A stretch of DNA of 64,000 bases from the NCBI GenBank assembly GCA_023150945.1, contig JAKLJX010000004.1:62001-126000 (forward strand), written 5' to 3'. The notes beneath the pieces are model-generated. The model did not search any database and had not been told where the DNA came from. It saw only the letters and a program-made list of their open reading frames with translations. Below are positions 26,035-34,717 of this stretch, piece after piece (position 1 is the first letter of the stretch; each line of letters opens with the position of its first letter). Made by a program: the position numbers and the translations under genes. The DNA comes from a bacterium. GTDB taxonomy: Bacteria; Zhuqueibacterota; Zhuqueibacteria; Zhuqueibacterales; Zhuqueibacteraceae.

Positions 26035-28755
26035 GTGTTGCGAAAATTCATTGGCTGTTCTCCCTACCTCCTCGCGGTATTCATGGCGCGTGTCGATCTT
26101 TACGCGCAGGCCTCGTTCACGGCGACCGAACGCTTGCAGGGCTACCGCGCGAGTGGAGAAGAAGTGATTTTTGTTTTTGATGAAGCGCTTTATGGCGTCA
26201 AGCCGAGGCAGGTTCAGGTCACCGGTGAGATGCGCGGCTGGAGCCAGGAGATGGCCGATCAAGCATGGGCGTTGCAGCGCGAGCAAGTCGCGGCCACAGT
26301 GTGGACACTGGCAGTTTTGCCGGCGAAGGTTCCCAAGCTGGTGCCCGGCATGCAGTTCAAGTTCCGCATCGATGAGGGGGAATGGCTGCCGGTGCCGGTC
26401 GCCGCGCCCAATCAAAAGGCCGGAAATTTGGTTTTCAAACCGGAGGAGAAAGTGCTGCGGCTGTCTGCAGAGCTGGTAAACCCGCATTACGTTCGTCTGT
26501 TGATTTCCGGGAGCAAACAGGAGCTTTCGCTCAATGCAGCGGATTATCGCCTGGTGCAGGCGGATGGCCATGTCATTCCAGTGGCGGCTGTGCTGCGCGT
26601 CACGCCAGCAGAACTGCATCTGCATGTTGATGCGGCGCTGGATTTGGCGCGCGTCCACCACGTCGAAGCCGTCAAACTGCAGCAGAAAGCCGTGGCCTCG
26701 TTCAGCGGCTATTTTCGCCATCTCTATTCCAACCAGAAGCTGGGGGCATTCTTCGCTGACGCCGTCGGCCAGACGGTGTTTCGTGTATTTGCACCGCGCG
26801 CCACGCTGGTCAAACTTTACCTCTATGAGACACCCACCTCGGAGGCGCTGCAAACTCTGGATATGACCAAGAATGAGCTGGGCGTGTGGCAGGCAATGGT
26901 GCCGGGCAATCAGGTGGGCAAATATTACGATTTCACCGTGCACGGACCGAATGACCCGGGCAATTACTTTTTTGAACAGCGGCCGGTGCACGTCAATGAT
27001 CCGTATGCCCGCGCCAACGTCGATGCGCAAGGCCGCAGCCGCGTGTGCGCTCCGGTGAAGCCGCCGCCGCCTTTGCCCCAAGGCCGGCCCGCCATGGCTG
27101 ATCTGATTGCCTATGAAGTCCATGTGCAGGATTTCACCACCGGCCTCACCGGCTTGGCGGAAAACAAGCGAGGCACCTTTGCCGGCATGATGGAGCCCAA
27201 TCTGCGCAACGCCGCGGGCGAGAAGATCGGCTTTGATCATTTGGTCGAGCTCGGCATCACCGCCGTGCATCTGCTGCCGGTGCAGGAGTTCATGCACTAT
27301 CCCGACGAGGAATGGCGGGAGGCGTTTGAGCATGACCCCTACATGAGCGCGCGCGGCATCAACCGGGAAAACTACCAATGGGGTTATCGCATCTCGAACT
27401 TCTTTGCGCTGGAGAATCGCTACCGCATCAAGGGCACGGAGCACGGCGCGCAAAACCAGCAGTTTCGCGACATGGTGGCCGCCTTTCACAAAAAGGGCAT
27501 CGCCGTCATTCTGGATTTCGTCTTCAATCACACCGCCGAGAACATCGACGAGCGTGATTTCGTTTTCAACTTCAAGGCCTTCGACGCGCAATACTACTAC
27601 CGCACTGACGGCCAGTTGCAGCTCATTGGCGCCTTCGGCAACGAAACCAAATCGGAAGACCGGCCGATGGTACAGCGCTGGATCATCGATCAGTGCCAGT
27701 TCTTCGTGGAGGAATACGGCGTCGACGGCTTTCGCATTGATCTCGCCGGCCTGACCGACAAGCAGACGCTGCTGGCCCTGCGCCAAGTGCTGGGGCCGGA
27801 CATTATTCTCTACGGCGAGCCTTGGATCGATTCCAGCGACCCCGACTTTCAGGCCAATCCCGACTGGGATTGGTACAAAATCGATGCGCCCATTACTTAT
27901 TTTGATGATGATTTTCGCAACGCCATTCACGGCCCGCCGGACAATCCCAAAAACAAACTCACCGATCGCGGCTATGCCGGCGGCAACGGCCGGCGCGCCG
28001 AAGCGCAGCTCGCGGTTGCTGCCAGTTTCGAGACCGAGCACACGCCATTGAGCGGCATCAACTATCTCGACATTCACGACAACTGGGCGATGGCGGACCG
28101 CTTCGCGCTGCACGATTGGGACGGCCGCCAGGGCGTCGATGAAGGCCCCTTCAAAATCGCGGCCGCCATGCTGTTCACCTCCCTCGGGCCGATTGTGTTG
28201 CACGGCGGCACCGAGATCATGCGCAGCAAGGGCGCCGCGCCGCTGGAAGAAGTCATCAAGCAGACGCGCAGCGGCCCCATCTTCCTGCACGGCAAGCGCG
28301 ACACCTACAACCTGCGCGCCGCCAACGAATTTCTGTGGGAAACGAAAGGCCGGCAGCGCGGGGACGACAACGGCCAAATCAAATGCAATTATGACAACAT
28401 GTACCGATACTGGCGCGGCCTGATCGCATTGCGCAATAGCAGGTACGGTAAAGTCTGCCGGCTCTCCACCAAACCGGCAAGTGATTACCTCAAATGGTTC
28501 CTGCCGGAGAACGAGAGGCTGCTGGGCTATTCGATTGGCGATCGGCTGCTGGTGTTGGTCAATACCGCCGACGAAGAGGCCACCTTTGCCAAAGTCACGC
28601 TGCCGCTTCGTTCACGCTGGCGCCTGGTGGCGGATGCAGATCAGGTCGATCATGCGAACGGCATTGCCGGCCATGCGGACAGCGAGCTGCGGCCGCTGTC
28701 TGCCATTGATTTGACCGTGCCCAAGCAGAGCGTCAAAATCTGGGTGCGGGAGTAG
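26035..28755 (+). CDS. Secreted GH13 pullulanase-type alpha-glucan debranching enzyme
   Basis: About 906 residues. The GTG at 26035 has AGGAG (26023-26027) seven bases upstream and opens a signal peptide ending DLYAQA. An N-terminal beta-rich region (about 30-230) precedes a CBM48-like module (about 235-330, FRVFAPRATLVKLYLYE). The GH13 barrel follows, with YEVHVQDFT, YQWGYRISNFF, VFNHT, GFRIDLAG (nucleophile Asp, about 567), LYGEPW (acid Glu, about 593) and YLDIHDNW (third Asp, about 680). All catalytic residues are present. It should cut alpha-1,6 links in pullulan or glycogen-type glucans outside the cytoplasm. It differs from cytoplasmic GlgX in having a signal peptide. Confidence 0.92.
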   Translation: MLRKFIGCSPYLLAVFMARVDLYAQASFTATERLQGYRASGEEVIFVFDEALYGVKPRQVQVTGEMRGWSQEMADQAWALQREQVAATVWTLAVLPAKVPKLVPGMQFKFRIDEGEWLPVPVAAPNQKAGNLVFKPEEKVLRLSAELVNPHYVRLLISGSKQELSLNAADYRLVQADGHVIPVAAVLRVTPAELHLHVDAALDLARVHHVEAVKLQQKAVASFSGYFRHLYSNQKLGAFFADAVGQTVFRVFAPRATLVKLYLYETPTSEALQTLDMTKNELGVWQAMVPGNQVGKYYDFTVHGPNDPGNYFFEQRPVHVNDPYARANVDAQGRSRVCAPVKPPPPLPQGRPAMADLIAYEVHVQDFTTGLTGLAENKRGTFAGMMEPNLRNAAGEKIGFDHLVELGITAVHLLPVQEFMHYPDEEWREAFEHDPYMSARGINRENYQWGYRISNFFALENRYRIKGTEHGAQNQQFRDMVAAFHKKGIAVILDFVFNHTAENIDERDFVFNFKAFDAQYYYRTDGQLQLIGAFGNETKSEDRPMVQRWIIDQCQFFVEEYGVDGFRIDLAGLTDKQTLLALRQVLGPDIILYGEPWIDSSDPDFQANPDWDWYKIDAPITYFDDDFRNAIHGPPDNPKNKLTDRGYAGGNGRRAEAQLAVAASFETEHTPLSGINYLDIHDNWAMADRFALHDWDGRQGVDEGPFKIAAAMLFTSLGPIVLHGGTEIMRSKGAAPLEEVIKQTRSGPIFLHGKRDTYNLRAANEFLWETKGRQRGDDNGQIKCNYDNMYRYWRGLIALRNSRYGKVCRLSTKPASDYLKWFLPENERLLGYSIGDRLLVLVNTADEEATFAKVTLPLRSRWRLVADADQVDHANGIAGHADSELRPLSAIDLTVPKQSVKIWVRE

Positions 28756-28888
28756 CGTTGCTTGCAGAGGGTGAGTAGCGGTTCAGCCGAGATTTCGACG
28801 AAGCGCAGTCTGCCAGACTGCCAGCGAACCCAGAACCAAGCCGGCAAAGAACTTCACGGCCACGCCAGTTTTCCCGGAGTACTGCTGC

Positions 28889-29725
28889 ATGGAACAAGAG
28901 CAAACCTATCCCAATCTTCCGCAGGCCTTTGGGCTTTTGGGCATAGTCATTCTCCTGCTCACTTTAGCGAGTATCCCGATTAGCCTGATCGGCGACGTCC
29001 TGCAAATTCCGGTGAAGGCACAGCCGCTGGTGCTGGCATTGGCCAACACGGTGGCGATCGGTTTGACTTTGCTGTGGGGCGGCCGGCGGGCACGCGCCAC
29101 GTTTCGGGAGCTCTTTCCCCTGAAGCCGGTGGCGGCTGCGCTGTGGCTGCCGATGACGTTGACGATTCTCGGCATGAACATTCTGCTTTCCGAGTGCGAC
29201 AATCTTCTGCGTTTGGTGCTGCCGGTGCCGAACTGGCTGGCCGATCTGTTGAAAGAGCTTTTCGATCCCAGCAAGGGCGTATGGGCGACGGTTTTGGCGT
29301 TGGTCATTGTCGCGCCGGTGACCGAGGAGTTTTTGTTCCGCGGGCTGATTCTGCGCGGCTTGCTCGGCAACTACAGCGTACGCAAGGCGATCGTGGCCTC
29401 GGCCCTGCTGTTTGCGCTGATCCATTTCAATCCCTGGCAGTTCATCAGCGCGGCGGTTGCGGGCGTGGTTTTGGGCTGGTGGTTTGTGGAAACGCGCTCG
29501 CTGGTGCCCTGTCTGTTCGGGCATGCGCTGCACAACGCCTTGCCGGTGATTGCCCTCTCCTGGCTGCAGTTGAAGATTCCCGGCTACACTTCGGACATGA
29601 GCGGCGCGGTGGAATTCCAGCCGCTGTGGTTTGACGCACTGGGCCTGCTACTGGCCGCGGCCGGCATCGCCATGCTGCGCGCGGAATTCCGCAAGCCGGC
29701 CAGCACCTGGCCGGCGGCGGGTTGA
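28889..29725 (+). CDS. CPBP-family intramembrane metalloprotease
   Basis: A 278-residue polytopic membrane protein of the CPBP (CAAX protease/Abi) family. The catalytic motifs are visible: EEFLFRG (about residues 149-155), FALIHF with a conserved His (about 177), and HALHNALPV (about 210). About eight hydrophobic segments cover the chain. Family members cut membrane substrates or serve in bacteriocin immunity; the substrate here is unknown. The ATG at 28889 has CGGAG upstream. It precedes the vWA gene by 103 bases. Confidence 0.92.
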   Translation: MEQEQTYPNLPQAFGLLGIVILLLTLASIPISLIGDVLQIPVKAQPLVLALANTVAIGLTLLWGGRRARATFRELFPLKPVAAALWLPMTLTILGMNILLSECDNLLRLVLPVPNWLADLLKELFDPSKGVWATVLALVIVAPVTEEFLFRGLILRGLLGNYSVRKAIVASALLFALIHFNPWQFISAAVAGVVLGWWFVETRSLVPCLFGHALHNALPVIALSWLQLKIPGYTSDMSGAVEFQPLWFDALGLLLAAAGIAMLRAEFRKPASTWPAAG

Positions 29726-29828
29726 GCCGGCAGCTTAAAGGCTGGGACTTGCATTTGCAGGAACAAATTCGCATATTGGCCGACCTTTTTGCAGAATCAC
29801 TCTGGCGCGATCCCACAGGACAGGAGTC

Positions 29829-30929
29829 ATGAACTTCCGTTATTCCGAATGGCGCGATGAGCAGAACAAAAGCCGCCTGACTTTCGACGATTTGATGAAA
29901 TTGTTCAGCCAGTTGCTGCTGCAGAGCGACGGCGATGTGGGCCAGGCGCTGCGCTGGCTTACGCAGCTCGATCAAAAGCACCGGCTGTTCGATGATGAGC
30001 CGGGCAAGGGGCTGGGTGATTTCATCGAGTGGATGAAACAGCAAGGCTATCTGGAGGAAGTCAACCGCGAATTCCGCCTGACCCAGCGCGGCGGCAAACG
30101 CCTCCGCCAGGATTCGCTGGATCAGATCTTTTCTTCGTTGCGCAAGAGCCGCATGGGCGGGCAGCATTCGATTCCGAAATCGGGCGAGGGCATCGAGCGG
30201 CTCTCCGAAACCAAGCGCTACCGCTTCGGTGACGCGCCCAGCAACATCGACTTCACCAACACCATCAGCAATGCCATCAAGCGCGCCGGCCTCGATGAGA
30301 TCCGCATCGCCGAAGATGATCTCGAGATCTACGAAACCGAGCATCTCGCCACCTGCGCAACGGTGCTGATGATCGACGTCAGCCACAGCATGGTGCTGTA
30401 CGGCGAAGATCGCATCACCCCCGCCAAGAACGTCGCGCTCGCGCTCTCCGAGTTGATCCTGACGAAGTACCCCAAGGACAGCCTGCACGTCGTGTTGTTC
30501 GGCGATGACGCTGTCGAAGTCAAAGTGGAGGACATTCCTTTCGTCACGGTGGGGCCGTTTCACACCAACACCAAGGCGGGTTTGCAGCTCGCGCGCACAA
30601 TTCTCAAGCGCAAGCGCGATGTCAACAAGCAGATCTTCATGATCACCGACGGCAAACCCTCCGCCATCTTCGAATACGGCCGCATCTACAAGAACCCTTA
30701 CGGCCTCGACCGCAAAATCGTCAACAAGACGCTGGACGAGGCCGTCCTCTGCCGCCGGGAAAAGACCACCATCACCACCTTCATGATTGCCGACGATCCC
30801 TGGCTGGTTGACTTCGTGAACAAGCTCACGCAGGCGAACCGCGGCCGGGCTTACTTCTCCTCGCTCAACCGGCTGGGCGAATTCGTGTTTGTCGATTACT
30901 TGCGCAACCGCCGCCGGCACTTGCGCTGA
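29829..30929 (+). CDS. von Willebrand factor A-domain protein
   Basis: A 366-residue cytoplasmic protein. The first half is helical and unrecognised, with a winged-helix-like segment (about 55-95). A vWA domain covers about 175-360, with the metal-binding MIDAS motif MIDVSHSM and a later ITDGKPS that fits the third MIDAS loop. It is followed by a MoxR/ChlI-type ATPase gene, the usual partner: such pairs act like the ChlD-ChlI subunits of metal chelatases, remodelling a client complex. No chelatase catalytic subunit is nearby, so the client is unknown. AGGAG precedes the ATG. Confidence 0.9.
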   Translation: MNFRYSEWRDEQNKSRLTFDDLMKLFSQLLLQSDGDVGQALRWLTQLDQKHRLFDDEPGKGLGDFIEWMKQQGYLEEVNREFRLTQRGGKRLRQDSLDQIFSSLRKSRMGGQHSIPKSGEGIERLSETKRYRFGDAPSNIDFTNTISNAIKRAGLDEIRIAEDDLEIYETEHLATCATVLMIDVSHSMVLYGEDRITPAKNVALALSELILTKYPKDSLHVVLFGDDAVEVKVEDIPFVTVGPFHTNTKAGLQLARTILKRKRDVNKQIFMITDGKPSAIFEYGRIYKNPYGLDRKIVNKTLDEAVLCRREKTTITTFMIADDPWLVDFVNKLTQANRGRAYFSSLNRLGEFVFVDYLRNRRRHLR

Positions 30930-31060
30930 AGCCCCACCCGGCTGGCGCGGAATCCGGTCACCACGCCGGTTGTTTTGCGTCCACCTGCCGGCGCATGGCG
31001 GGATCGGCGCCGGCCAAGGGACTCGCCCAAAACGCATCATTCACCTGTAACGAAGAGACC

Positions 31061-32572
31061 ATGAGTACAAAAGCGCTGTTGGAAATCCGCACCCTGGGCC
31101 AACTCAAGGCCGCCGGCTACAAAGTGCTGCCGGTCAAGGATGAAGTCCGCAAAAACCTGGTGACGAAGTTACGTAGTAGGGAAAAAATCTTTCCGGGCAT
31201 CATCGGCTATGACGAAACCGTAATTCCCGAGCTGTGCAATGCCATTCTCTCGCGCCATGATTTCATCCTGCTCGGTCTGCGCGGCCAGGCGAAAAGCCGC
31301 ATTCTGCGCGCACTGCCGGATTTGCTCGATGCCCACGTTCCGATTCTGAAGGGCAGCGAGATCAACGACAACCCCTTTGCACCGGTATCAAAATATGCTG
31401 TGGAGTTGGTGAACGAGTGCGGCGAGGCAGCCGAGATCGAATGGATCGGGCGCGACCGGCGTTTTGGTGAGAAACTGGCGACGCCCGACGTCACCATCGC
31501 CGATTTGATCGGTGACATCGACCCGATCAAGGCGGCGGCACAGCGGCTGCATTACGCTCACGAAGGCATCATTCACTTTGGCATCATTCCGCGCACCAAC
31601 CGCGGCATCTTTGCGATCAACGAGCTGCCGGATTTGCAGCCGCGCATTCAAGTCGGTTTGTTCAACGTCATGCAGGAGAAGGACATTCAGATTCGCGGCT
31701 TCCCCATTCGCATCCCGCTGGATGTGATGATCGTGTACACCGCCAATCCCGAGGACTACACCAACCGCGGCAACATCATCACGCCGTTGAAAGACCGCAT
31801 CGGCTCGCAAATTCACACCCACTATCCGCGCACGGTGGAGATCGGCATGCAGATCACCGCGCAGGAGGCCTGGGTGCGGCGCGACGGCCTGCCGGTCAAG
31901 ATTGCGTATTTTCTGCGCCAGGCGATCGAGCAGGTGGCGGTGGAAGCGCGGCGCAGCGAGTTTGTCGATCAAAAGAGCGGCGTCTCCGCGCGCTTGACGA
32001 TTTCCTTCCTGGAGAATTTGGTGAGCAATGCCGAGCGCCGCAGTTACCTGACCGGCGACCAAGAGCTGGTGCCGCGCGTGTGCGATCTTTACGCCGCCCT
32101 CTCCGCGGTCTCCGGCAAGATCGAGCTGGTTTACGAAGGCGAGCAGGAGGGGGCCGCCAATGTCAGCAAGGGGTTGATGGGCAAGGCACTCAAACAGGTT
32201 TTTCTGGGTTATTTCCCCGATCCCTATGCTGCCATGAAGAAGGGCGGCCGCGAATATCAAAAGGTGGTGGCGTGGTTCAAAAAAGACCGCAAGCTCGACA
32301 TCTCCGACACGCTTGCCAATCAGGAATACGTCAAGACGCTCAACAGCGTGGAAGGCCTGAAGGAGTTGACGCTGCAGTATCTGCCGGGCGCGCGGGAAAT
32401 GTCGCCGGATCAGCTTGCGGTCGGCATGGAGTTCGTGCTGGAGGGCTTGCATCAAAACTCGATGTTGAGCCGCGATGAGACCGGGCCGTTGCGGACTTAT
32501 TCCGACATGTTGAACCGCATGTTCAGCAACCTGAAGCGGGAGCCGGACGAGGACGATGAGGAGGAGTCCTAG
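31061..32572 (+). CDS. MoxR/magnesium-chelatase-I-like AAA+ ATPase
   Basis: About 503 residues from the ATG at 31061 (GAAGAG upstream); the open frame back to 30995 is probably not translated. Walker A is GLRGQAKSR (about residues 70-78), the Walker B-like segment is GIFAINELPDL (about 183-193), and TANPEDYTNRG is the sensor-1 region. This is the ChlI/MoxR clade of AAA+ proteins. The C-terminal third is helical and acidic, ending in a run of Asp and Glu. It follows the vWA gene by 131 bases and presumably forms an ATPase-vWA complex with it. Confidence 0.88.
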   Translation: MSTKALLEIRTLGQLKAAGYKVLPVKDEVRKNLVTKLRSREKIFPGIIGYDETVIPELCNAILSRHDFILLGLRGQAKSRILRALPDLLDAHVPILKGSEINDNPFAPVSKYAVELVNECGEAAEIEWIGRDRRFGEKLATPDVTIADLIGDIDPIKAAAQRLHYAHEGIIHFGIIPRTNRGIFAINELPDLQPRIQVGLFNVMQEKDIQIRGFPIRIPLDVMIVYTANPEDYTNRGNIITPLKDRIGSQIHTHYPRTVEIGMQITAQEAWVRRDGLPVKIAYFLRQAIEQVAVEARRSEFVDQKSGVSARLTISFLENLVSNAERRSYLTGDQELVPRVCDLYAALSAVSGKIELVYEGEQEGAANVSKGLMGKALKQVFLGYFPDPYAAMKKGGREYQKVVAWFKKDRKLDISDTLANQEYVKTLNSVEGLKELTLQYLPGAREMSPDQLAVGMEFVLEGLHQNSMLSRDETGPLRTYSDMLNRMFSNLKREPDEDDEEES

Positions 32573-32953
32573 TCTCCGGCATTGGCCGGGAGGAGGTGCC
32601 GGCGCGCCGGCTTTGGCACCAGGAGTGCGCAGGCAGACGCCGGTGGGCAGCGGCGGGTGGCGGTGAGGCGCTGCACCGGGCCGGCGCGAGGCCGGGAGCC
32701 GGTGTGGTGGCGTTGCAGCCCTGCGCGGGAAGGATTGCCTCTTGCATCTCGAAAGTCGTTTTTTTATCTTTGCCCGCTCTGACGCGAAAACCCGCTTCGT
32801 GTGTCCGCATCCCGAATCAATTCTATTCGTTGTCCGAATTTCATTGCAAGATATGGCCGGCGCGACGGCAAGGCCGGGGCCATCACTCTCCGAAGGTGTG
32901 CTGCGCAGGATAGCAACCGACGATCAGGACTCACAACTCGTGAAAGGAACAAC
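32573..32953. other. Intergenic region before the HD-GYP gene
   Basis: No gene is supported in these 381 bases. The left half is very GC-rich. A promoter match lies at 32742-32770, and the ribosome site AAGGA of the next gene at 32944-32948. Confidence 0.5.
32742..32770 (+). promoter_or_regulatory. Predicted promoter of the GAF/HD-GYP gene
   Basis: TTGCAT (32742-32747), a 17-base spacer ending in a T-run, and TATCTT (32765-32770). The start codon lies at 32954, which leaves a leader of about 175 bases. Confidence 0.5.
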
Positions 32954-34528
32954 ATGGGCAGCCTTGACGCCACGTCGGACGTGAATGATGATCTGCAAAC
33001 CCAAATTGCGCGCTTGAATCAGATCGGAATAGCTTTATCGAGCGAACATAACTTGAACAAGTTACTCGAGCTCATCGTCAAGGAGGCGCGGCGCTTCACC
33101 GTCGCCGACGGCGGCAGTCTCTACATCAAGGAAGACGATAAGCTAAATTTTCTCGTGGCGCAGACCGAATCCCTGGAGAAGAAGCTCAACGGCGCTCCTC
33201 CGTTCAAGTCGTTCTACGTGCCGCTCACCAAGGAGAGCATCTCCGGCTTCGTGGCGATCACCGGTGAAGTGCTGAACATCGCGGACGTCTATCACATCCC
33301 GCCCACGGTGGAATACCGCTTCAACAAGGATTTCGACAAGCGCATGGGCTATCGCAGCAAGTCGATGCTGACCGTGCCGATGCGGGATCACAAGGACCAG
33401 ATCATCGGCGTGCTGCAGTTGGTCAATTCGCTGGATGCCGATGGCCGGGTGGTGCCGTTTCGCAGGGAGTACGAGACGCTGATTCTGTCGCTTGCCAGCC
33501 AGGCGGCGGTGGCCATCCGCAATGCCAAGCTGATCGAGGAAATCCGCGCGCTGTTCAAATCGCTGGTGCGGTATTCTGCCAAAGCCATTGACTCGCGTTC
33601 GCCGCACACCGCCGGCCACTCCGGGCGCGTCGCCAAGTATTCGATGCGCATCGCCCAGGCCATCAATGATGAAACCGAAGGCGCCTTCGCGCACGTCACG
33701 TTCACGCCCGAGCAATTGGAAGAACTGCGGATGGCCGGTTGGCTGCATGATATCGGCAAAATCGGCGTGAAAGAGGCGGTGCTCGAGAAGATGACCAAGC
33801 TCAGCGAAGCCCAGATGGAGACGATCGCCGAGCGCTTCACCGCGATCAAGTCCTCGCTGATCATCGAGGCCTTGCGCCAGAAATTCGAGCTGGTGCAGAT
33901 GAACGGCGAAGGCGCGGCCCGCCTGCGCGAGATCGAGACCAAGCTGCTCGAACAACTCAAGGAGCTGGACAGCGATCTGGATTTTCTGCGCACCATCAAC
34001 ATTCCTGGCTATCTCTCTCCCGAAAAAATCGAGCGCTTGCGCCGCATCGGCGAGCGCACGTTTGTGGACAGCAACGGCGAAGAGCGTTACTATCTCACCC
34101 CGCAGGAATATGAAAACCTATCGGTGGTGAAGGGGAATCTCACCTCGGCGGAATACAAGGAAATTCAAAAGCACGTCGAGCACACGCTGGCGATTTTGCG
34201 GAAAATCCCCTTCACCAAGGATCTGGAGAACATTCCCAAGTATGCCGGCGCCCATCATGAGATGATGGATGGCTCGGGCTATCCGCTGGGACTGCGCGGC
34301 GACGAAATTCCACTGCAGGCGCGCATCATGTGCATCGCCGACATTTTCGATGCGCTGAGCGCGCAGGATCGGCCCTACAAGCAGGCCGTGCCGCTGGAAA
34401 AATCCCTGCAAATCCTGCAGGAGGAGGCGCAACGCGGCAAACTCGACAAGAACCTGGTCGAGCTGTTCATTCGCCGCAAGCTTTACCAAAGCCAGCGCAA
34501 GGTCGATGACGAAGACGACCAGGATTGA
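32954..34528 (+). CDS. GAF plus HD-GYP domain protein (predicted c-di-GMP phosphodiesterase)
   Basis: A 524-residue cytoplasmic signalling protein. ATG at 32954 has AAGGA at proper distance. A GAF domain (about 25-190) senses an unknown ligand. The HD-GYP domain follows with HTAGHSGRVAKYS (about 217), HDIGKIGVKEAVLEK (about 265) and HHEMMDGSGYPLGLRG (about 434), then DIFDALSAQDRPYK. All main metal and substrate residues are present, so c-di-GMP hydrolysis is plausible. The stretch between HDIGKIG and HHEMMDGSGYP is about 100 residues longer than usual and includes a charged coiled-coil-like segment. Its own promoter precedes it. Confidence 0.92.
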   Translation: MGSLDATSDVNDDLQTQIARLNQIGIALSSEHNLNKLLELIVKEARRFTVADGGSLYIKEDDKLNFLVAQTESLEKKLNGAPPFKSFYVPLTKESISGFVAITGEVLNIADVYHIPPTVEYRFNKDFDKRMGYRSKSMLTVPMRDHKDQIIGVLQLVNSLDADGRVVPFRREYETLILSLASQAAVAIRNAKLIEEIRALFKSLVRYSAKAIDSRSPHTAGHSGRVAKYSMRIAQAINDETEGAFAHVTFTPEQLEELRMAGWLHDIGKIGVKEAVLEKMTKLSEAQMETIAERFTAIKSSLIIEALRQKFELVQMNGEGAARLREIETKLLEQLKELDSDLDFLRTINIPGYLSPEKIERLRRIGERTFVDSNGEERYYLTPQEYENLSVVKGNLTSAEYKEIQKHVEHTLAILRKIPFTKDLENIPKYAGAHHEMMDGSGYPLGLRGDEIPLQARIMCIADIFDALSAQDRPYKQAVPLEKSLQILQEEAQRGKLDKNLVELFIRRKLYQSQRKVDDEDDQD

Positions 34529-34562
34529 CCAAAAGCTGCGAGTATTATTTACACGTTATGAA

Positions 34563-34584
34563 CGCGCTCGCCTAACCGAGCGCG
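34563..34584 (+). terminator. Hairpin after the HD-GYP gene
   Basis: cgcgctcg (34563-34570) and cgagcgcg (34577-34584) form a perfect 8-bp stem with a 6-base loop, 35 bases past the stop; aaacttta follows. It is a weak intrinsic terminator candidate. Confidence 0.45.
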
Positions 34585-34717
34585 AAACTTTATAGCAGAA
34601 TGGCCGGAGGCGCAGCACGCGATGCCGAACGTAAGCGGGCACGGCGTTGCGCGCCTGCCGGCATCGACTTTGGGAGGGCGTGCGTCGCGCGGGGGATATT
34701 AGAGTAGCGAAATCGAT

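Noticed and set aside
26011-28377. 788-residue open frame antisense to the pullulanase gene
   Set aside because: The plus-strand gene has full GH13 motifs and a signal peptide; the antisense product has no recognisable domain.
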